Positions 13,936 to 17,874 of a stretch of 17,874 nt of DNA are shown one piece after another. Under the pieces are notes generated by a model. That model was given only the letters and a program-made list of their open reading frames with translations. It was not told the DNA's origin and searched no databases. Source of the stretch: Proteobacteria bacterium UBA1673 (GTDB taxonomy: Bacteria; Pseudomonadota; Gammaproteobacteria; Comchoanobacterales; Comchoanobacteraceae); assembly GCA_002320385.1 (NCBI GenBank), contig DCKN01000019.1, positions 1 through 17,874 on the forward strand. The letters are read 5' to 3'. The position numbers were made by a program, and so were the translations under genes. The stretch's first letter is position 1. Each line of letters opens with the position of its first letter.

Positions 13936-14134
13936 GGTACATCATTGATGCATAAATTACCTTATGGTGCGCTTAAATCAAGCAAACACTTTAATATCTA
14001 TCTGATAACATGTATAAAATATGCAGACATACCAATAAAACATCACCCCACATTATCGAAATTAGCAGGATAAGTCAATCAATTGGTAAACTAGCAAAAA
14101 TACATACTTCCAGAGCATACTGAAATTAAACAGA

Positions 14135-14638
14135 CTAGATACGCAACCCCAAACCAAGCGCAATTAAGTGATCCACCGATTTATAGGAATAAGACATCGC
14201 AGCAAAGCGCTTGAATACCAACTGCAATGAAAATATAGGATCAAGAGGATAGTCAAAAGATATGCTCTGAGAGATCCGACGCTTTATCGATTCAGCATCT
14301 GCGTATTGGCCAAAACCAAGCTCAAAAGATGATTGTAATGACCAAAGAGTCCATGGATTATGGATTGACAAGTCAAAAAAATGAAAATATCTCGGATCAA
14401 CAACACTTGTGCCTACGATAAAGCTAACATCAGTATTGATGTCATAACTAATCGAAGCAAACTCAGCTCGCTGGGTAATTTCACTCGCCCCGCCCACATA
14501 AAAATTCAATGCAAAGCGCTCAGATAGATAATCTGAAAAATCAAAATCCTCAAAAGAACTCTCAGCAGCACAGATCGAAGAAAACATCATCACACACACA
14601 TGACAACATTGGCTCACACTAAAATTTTTTAGAAGCAT
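14135..14638 (-). CDS. Exported barrel-like paralogue C
   Basis: A 167-residue exported protein, the first transcribed of the trio. A Cys-rich signal peptide covers about residues 1-24 (CCHVCVMMFSSICA). The mature part shares with A and B the opening ALNFYVGGASEIT, the SFIVGTSVVDPRYFHFFDLSI strand-turn block, SSFELGFGQYAD and SFDYPLDPIFSLQLVF, and ends ALGLGLRI. Compared with B it lacks the basic linker and is the more diverged in the middle. GGGGAAG about five bases before the ATG is a strong ribosome binding site. The trio clearly arose by duplication and has diverged widely, so the copies are either under diversifying pressure or old. Predicted location is the outer membrane. Confidence 0.8.
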   Translation of the reverse strand: MLLKNFSVSQCCHVCVMMFSSICAAESSFEDFDFSDYLSERFALNFYVGGASEITQRAEFASISYDINTDVSFIVGTSVVDPRYFHFFDLSIHNPWTLWSLQSSFELGFGQYADAESIKRRISQSISFDYPLDPIFSLQLVFKRFAAMSYSYKSVDHLIALGLGLRI

Positions 14639-14666
14639 CTAAACTTCCCCTTAATAGAACAAATTG

Positions 14667-14695
14667 ATTTTACATTAACGCATCAGAACGGTGAA
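14667..14695 (-). promoter_or_regulatory. Candidate sigma70 promoter for paralogue C
   Basis: On the minus strand TTCACC (-35, 14690-14695), 17 bp, then TAAAAT (-10, 14667-14672). The start near 14660 leaves a leader of about 22 bases that includes the GGGGAAG ribosome binding site. The remainder of the 217-bp gap up to 14855 is very AT-rich, and I see nothing further in it. Confidence 0.55.
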
Positions 14696-14855
14696 AATAT
14701 GAGTAAATTATTAAACAAGACTGATCATTTTTATTTATATTTTGCTCACGCAGTGTCATGATCATCAGCCACGAAACAATACACCCTAATGAGATCATGT
14801 TGACTTTGTCATGCAATAAAATTTAACAATCAAAAGAACAAAGTTAGCAAAACAT

Positions 14856-15977
14856 CTAATCAGCTGAACCCGCACAAACAACTCTTGATGCCGTATGCAA
14901 CAAATCAGAATACAATTGGATGGTTTGTTGCGTCATCATCTGACTGGTAAAAACATTGGCTTTTGGCTGTAAATCATCTTTGTCAAAAAGCGACAGGGTC
15001 TTGTCAACCAAGGCTTGCATGTCACCAGGGTTAACAAGACCCTCAGGGAACATCAGCTCAAGACTTTCTTTTGGGCCACCAATATCCCAAGCAATAACCT
15101 TCGTCCCCACATTAGCGGCTTCGCACACAACACGACCAAATGGCTCGGGCTTGCTTGATAAATTATAAACCAATGTAGACAAACGAAACACTTGGTCAAT
15201 ATCACTTCGCGAACCACAAAATGTCACTTTGTGCGCGATATTTTTGGACAAAATTAAAGCTTGCAATGCCTCAGTATAGCGCTGTTTTTTAGCATTGATT
15301 GGCCCAACAATTAGTGCATGAAATCGTTGATCAAGGCGGCTTACTAATTCAATCATAGTATCAACACCCTTCCACTTTGTGACGCGCGCAGGCAAGGTTA
15401 ATAATACTTTACCTTTGGTCTGTGGAAATCGGGCATACCATTCATCCAACCATGCATTATCAATGGATTTCTTCGAGAAAGTTGCACAGTCGCATCCACG
15501 ATAGATCCGCGTAATCTTTTTACGCTCCACTGCGTAAGTTTCTTGAATATGTGCGACGACAGTATCGGACACAGCAATGATATGATCGCAAAAAGTCATG
15601 ACACGACTATACCATGGCTTTGAATACATACCATGAAAGGTGGAAACTACAAGCGGTCGCTCACTTGTACGCATTGATCGCAATGCAAAAAAAACAACCC
15701 AAGCCGGCACGCGAGACCGCACATGAATAATATCGGGATCAATCTGAAGAATCAGTTTTCTCATGTGCCAAATTGAACGCAAAGTCGACACATGCTTACG
15801 CGATACCGGCATGGTAAAGTGACGACCACCCTCTTGCTCCAATTGCGCCACCAACACACCGCCACTGGACACCACATAGGAATGGTAACCCCTTTCAACC
15901 AAGGCTCGGGATATTTCTAATGTTCCGCGCTCAACACCACCCGTGTTAAGCTCTGGCAAAACCTGTAAAACTCTCAT
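14856..15977 (-). CDS. Family 4 glycosyltransferase (GT-B), probably lipopolysaccharide or capsule
   Basis: A 373-residue retaining glycosyltransferase of CAZy family GT4. The N-terminal acceptor domain opens with RVLQVLPELNTGGVERGTLE, the glycine-rich loop of the family, and includes DIIHVRSRVPAW (82-93) and STFHGMYS (112-119). The C-terminal donor domain has LPARVTKWKGVD (195-206), ALIVGP (221-226), and the EX7E motif E278-PFGRVVC-E286 that contacts the nucleotide sugar, then AWDIGGPKES. No signal peptide or transmembrane segment, so it acts at the inner face of the inner membrane. GAGGAG about five bases before the ATG is strong. It is not in a sugar-synthesis cluster here; the nearest envelope-related gene is the ELM1-family gene over 11 kb away. 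The sugar and acceptor cannot be predicted. Confidence 0.93.
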   Translation of the reverse strand: MRVLQVLPELNTGGVERGTLEISRALVERGYHSYVVSSGGVLVAQLEQEGGRHFTMPVSRKHVSTLRSIWHMRKLILQIDPDIIHVRSRVPAWVVFFALRSMRTSERPLVVSTFHGMYSKPWYSRVMTFCDHIIAVSDTVVAHIQETYAVERKKITRIYRGCDCATFSKKSIDNAWLDEWYARFPQTKGKVLLTLPARVTKWKGVDTMIELVSRLDQRFHALIVGPINAKKQRYTEALQALILSKNIAHKVTFCGSRSDIDQVFRLSTLVYNLSSKPEPFGRVVCEAANVGTKVIAWDIGGPKESLELMFPEGLVNPGDMQALVDKTLSLFDKDDLQPKANVFTSQMMTQQTIQLYSDLLHTASRVVCAGSAD

Positions 15978-16051
15978 CAGCGCTCCTCATCCCCATGTAC
16001 CATCAACAATCAGCAATTGACAAATTCATGACACAAACTCTCCATAAAAAG

Positions 16052-16079
16052 TTTAACATGTCTATGACCCAATGTTAAA
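16052..16079. promoter_or_regulatory. 28-bp inverted repeat in the divergent gap
   Basis: TTTAACAT and ATGTTAAA are perfect eight-base inverted arms separated by 12 bases. The repeat lies 75 bp upstream of the glycosyltransferase ATG and 186 bp upstream of the lipoprotein ATG. Weak minus-strand boxes (TTGGGT, 17 bp, TTTTAT) overlap it, so it may be an operator for the glycosyltransferase gene. Confidence 0.4.
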
Positions 16080-16209
16080 TACAATACCATAAACCGAGTT
16101 CAATCTATTATGCACGTCGCCTAAAATAAGGAGAAAAACTCAAACCTTTGAGTGATACCAACCAACAATTCAATGCACACCATTTGCAAAGCCAAGGCAC
16201 CACTAGGAC

Positions 16210-16239
16210 TTGCAATCTGGCAAATTCACATGTTAATAT
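16210..16239 (+). promoter_or_regulatory. Candidate promoter for the lipoprotein-tsaB pair
   Basis: TTGCAA (-35, 16210-16215), 18 bp, then TAATAT (-10, 16234-16239), preceded by TGT, an extended -10. The start near 16246 is about 19 bases before the ATG at 16265, which rules in that start over an in-frame TTG at 16148. Confidence 0.6.
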
Positions 16240-16264
16240 AGCATTAGTTTCAAAGACTTCGAGC

Positions 16265-16933
16265 ATGTTCAACCACCAATTTATCGCGTTCATCGTTACA
16301 CTACTCACTTTGCTAAACGGCTGCAGTATGGATCCAGAGCAAGAATCGCTCACACTGGCAATGCCAAAATCAAAAATAGAATCGCTCAATCCAGAAACCA
16401 AAAAACAATACATCGCTGTATATCGCAACAACCAAAGCGCTAAACGCGCAACTCAATTACACAGCCAAATGAGCGGTGGCGACACAATCTCAGTAACCAT
16501 TAGCAAAGGTCTTGCACGCATGCATCCGAACTATCAATCAGAGCGCGTCAAGCCCATGCAATTCACCCTGAGAGGCAATCAATGCGACACCATTCAGATC
16601 CAGTCTAAAGAGAGTAAGAAATTCAGCTTGTTGTCAGCATGTTACCTCAACAACCAATTGTACATCGATGAAAGTAGCACCAACGAACATTATCCAGTAG
16701 GATCACTGATTATTCCAATACCGGCAAATTTCGCCGCGCAGGAATTCTGCGAAGTAAAGACCAAAGGTAATGCACAGTTAATGCAAGCTTGTCTAAGCAT
16801 AAGTACAAATACAACAGACTCAACAAAACCTAAACAGAGACTGACCAAGGCGAGAAAAAATAAAGGTTTTACCGCAAAAGTGCGCCAAAGTGAGTCGATA
16901 AGCAGCGACTCACTGATTCAATATGAAACCTAA
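16265..16933 (+). CDS. Lipoprotein of unknown family, overlapping tsaB
   Basis: A 222-residue predicted lipoprotein. The N-terminus FIAFIVTLLTLLNGC carries a lipobox (L17-N18-G19-C20), with Ser at +2 suggesting the outer membrane. The body has strand-rich stretches (GDTISVTISKG, MQFTLRGNQCDTIQIQ, VGSLIIPIPANFA) and four further cysteines, possibly in disulfides. The last 45 residues are polar and basic (KPKQRLTKARKNKG), ending SSDSLIQYET. I do not recognise the family. The ribosome binding site is poor (GAG four bases before the ATG), but promoter position and lipobox both support this start. The stop codon overlaps the tsaB start by 11 bases, so the two genes are very probably translationally coupled. 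E. coli tsaB also neighbours a lipoprotein gene (yeaY), but I see no sequence resemblance. Confidence 0.82.
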   Translation: MFNHQFIAFIVTLLTLLNGCSMDPEQESLTLAMPKSKIESLNPETKKQYIAVYRNNQSAKRATQLHSQMSGGDTISVTISKGLARMHPNYQSERVKPMQFTLRGNQCDTIQIQSKESKKFSLLSACYLNNQLYIDESSTNEHYPVGSLIIPIPANFAAQEFCEVKTKGNAQLMQACLSISTNTTDSTKPKQRLTKARKNKGFTAKVRQSESISSDSLIQYET

Positions 16934-17747
16934 CCATAAATTACTAAACCTGCCAAAATCAATCCTTGCCATTGACACAAGCACGCATCATTTGTCTATT
17001 TCGCTATTCAGCGACGACGTCATTTATCAAACTTGCCACCAAGTTGAAAAACATGCCAATGCAATCATTGACAGTATCGATCATCTATGCCGTCGAGCAG
17101 ATATCAAGCTACACACCGTGGATACGATCGTGGTGAATCATGGCCCTGGTAGCTTCACAGGCCTACGAGTCGGTCTAGCCACTGCTCAAGCGCTTGCGCA
17201 TGCAAATCAACAGTCAATCGTTATGATATCTAACTGCGCGCTACATGCATATCAATACGCATGTACACAAACCGATATTAAAATCGGAGATCAAATCGCA
17301 ATCATGCTAGATGCGAAATTATCTCAGGTGTACTTTGCTGTGTACGAACTTGACGAGCATCGGTTACCCGCAATTATTGTTCCTGAAACGGTTATCCATC
17401 CAGAGGCAGTAGACATCCTCAATGAGAACAAAAACACATTTAAATATGGATCAGGCTGGCAAGTCTACGAGAAAAAAAACAGCAAATCCAGAGATGACGA
17501 TCAAAACACGCCCGCAACCGAAGCAGCAATAATCGGTGACAAAACAATTGAATATTCGAAAATCAATAACCACCGAGATAAACTAGCCATGTCCTCTATT
17601 TTAATAGATTATGTCCTGACATTGGCAAGCAAGCAGAAACTAAGCCGAAAACATGTCAGCGAATGCAAACCAAACTATCTCAGACATCATGTTGCCGACA
17701 CCATAGAAGAACGCGCGCGCAAAAAGAAAACTGATTCCAAAGGATAA
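16923..17747 (+). CDS. tsaB: TsaB, subunit of the tRNA t6A threonylcarbamoyl transferase complex
   Basis: TsaB (YeaZ) is the non-catalytic ASKHA-fold partner of TsaD. With TsaE it transfers the threonylcarbamoyl group made by TsaC to A37 of ANN-decoding tRNAs, including the tRNA-Asn type encoded at 6449-6521. Key blocks are ILAIDTSTHHLSISLF (14-29), the dimer-interface segment HGPGSFTGLRVGLATAQ (74-90), IAIMLDAKLSQVYFAVYE and the C-terminal PNYLRHHVAD. At 274 residues it is about 40 longer than E. coli TsaB (231). The extra length is a charged insertion around 175-200 (EKKNSKSRDDDQN) and a basic tail. It starts inside the lipoprotein gene, with no separate ribosome binding site, which points to translational coupling. 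Confidence 0.95.
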   Translation: MKPNHKLLNLPKSILAIDTSTHHLSISLFSDDVIYQTCHQVEKHANAIIDSIDHLCRRADIKLHTVDTIVVNHGPGSFTGLRVGLATAQALAHANQQSIVMISNCALHAYQYACTQTDIKIGDQIAIMLDAKLSQVYFAVYELDEHRLPAIIVPETVIHPEAVDILNENKNTFKYGSGWQVYEKKNSKSRDDDQNTPATEAAIIGDKTIEYSKINNHRDKLAMSSILIDYVLTLASKQKLSRKHVSECKPNYLRHHVADTIEERARKKKTDSKG

Positions 17748-17779
17748 ACGCTGACAACCAAGCGCATGGCGCATGATAA

Positions 17780-17874
17780 ATGAAACTGTCGTGTAAAGTA
17801 ACCGAGAAATGCTTTCGTCTATGGCGAATGCTGAGGCGATTTAGACACAACATTCGAGGCACCAAATCGATCAA
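17780..17874 (+). CDS. Possible start of a gene running off the right edge
   Basis: An ATG 32 bp after the tsaB stop opens a frame that stays open to the end of the window (31 codons), with a strongly basic start (CKVTEKCFRLWRMLRRFRHN). There is no good ribosome binding site and too little sequence to name a family. It could equally be chance. Confidence 0.25.
   Translation, partial: MKLSCKVTEKCFRLWRMLRRFRHNIRGTKSI

Noticed and set aside
16052..16080. Possible dif/XerCD site, because ATGTTAAAT resembles the XerD arm
   Set aside because: The left arm does not match the XerC arm, and the arm spacing is off by one or two bases from the 11-6-11 layout.
16148..16264. N-terminal extension of the lipoprotein from a TTG codon
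   Set aside because: It would bury the lipobox 59 residues into the protein, and the candidate promoter at 16210-16239 lies inside it.
17680..17874. Minus-strand open frame at the right edge
   Set aside because: It overlaps the tsaB 3' end in antisense and its translation shows no domain or start signal.
1..17874. Mobile elements, CRISPR arrays, toxin-antitoxin pairs
   Set aside because: No transposase or integrase, no terminal inverted repeats with target duplications, no spaced direct-repeat array and no recognisable toxin-antitoxin gene pair were seen.

Overview
Organism: The window is an AT-rich chromosomal segment. Its housekeeping genes (uvrB divergent from an aspartate aminotransferase gene, mutS, rdgB, tsaB, tRNA-Asn) have gammaproteobacterial character. 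There is no plasmid, phage, IS or CRISPR signature. Several proteins (an ELM1-family protein, a DUF2797 protein, envelope lipoproteins and one strongly eukaryote-like protein) would fit a host-associated or intracellular gammaproteobacterium such as a member of the Legionellales. That placement is inference; I cannot name the genus.

Layout: 1-2124 holds the 5' end of uvrB (minus), an aspC-type aminotransferase (plus) and a small NTF2-like protein (minus). 2391-5002 holds an ELM1-family protein (plus) and a 494-residue protein of unknown family (minus). 5121-6286 holds rdgB and a small helical protein with an acidic E/P/A/T tail (both plus). 6449-8263 is a minus-strand series: SH3-domain exported protein, lipoprotein with a zinc-ribbon-like cysteine pattern, tRNA-Asn. 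8376-9840 holds a DUF2797 protein and an exported CGHC thioredoxin-fold protein (plus), separated by a 196-bp gap that contains a perfect 20-bp palindrome. 9957-12584 is mutS (minus). 12733-14638 is a tandem array of three diverged exported paralogues that look like small outer-membrane beta-barrels (minus). 14856-15977 is a family 4 glycosyltransferase (minus). 16265-17747 is a lipoprotein gene overlapping tsaB (plus). A possible gene start runs off the right edge.

How the genes relate: uvrB, mutS and rdgB are genome-maintenance functions, and tsaB is needed for tRNA t6A. They look like ordinary single loci, not a pathway. A recurrent theme in the rest is the envelope: two lipoproteins, an SH3 protein, three barrel-like proteins, an exported redox protein and a glycosyltransferase.

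Most unusual item: the minus-strand protein at 3518-5002. Its disordered N-terminus carries a KEN box in the KENxxP context, four S/T-P-x-K/R (CDK-type) sites and a bipartite nuclear-localisation-like basic cluster. This combination is typical of eukaryotic APC/C- and CDK-regulated nuclear proteins. Its core shows a YAASK short-chain-dehydrogenase-like segment followed by what looks like a second, degenerate copy. It is a good candidate for an undescribed host-directed effector. Function was not tested; everything beyond the motifs is inference.
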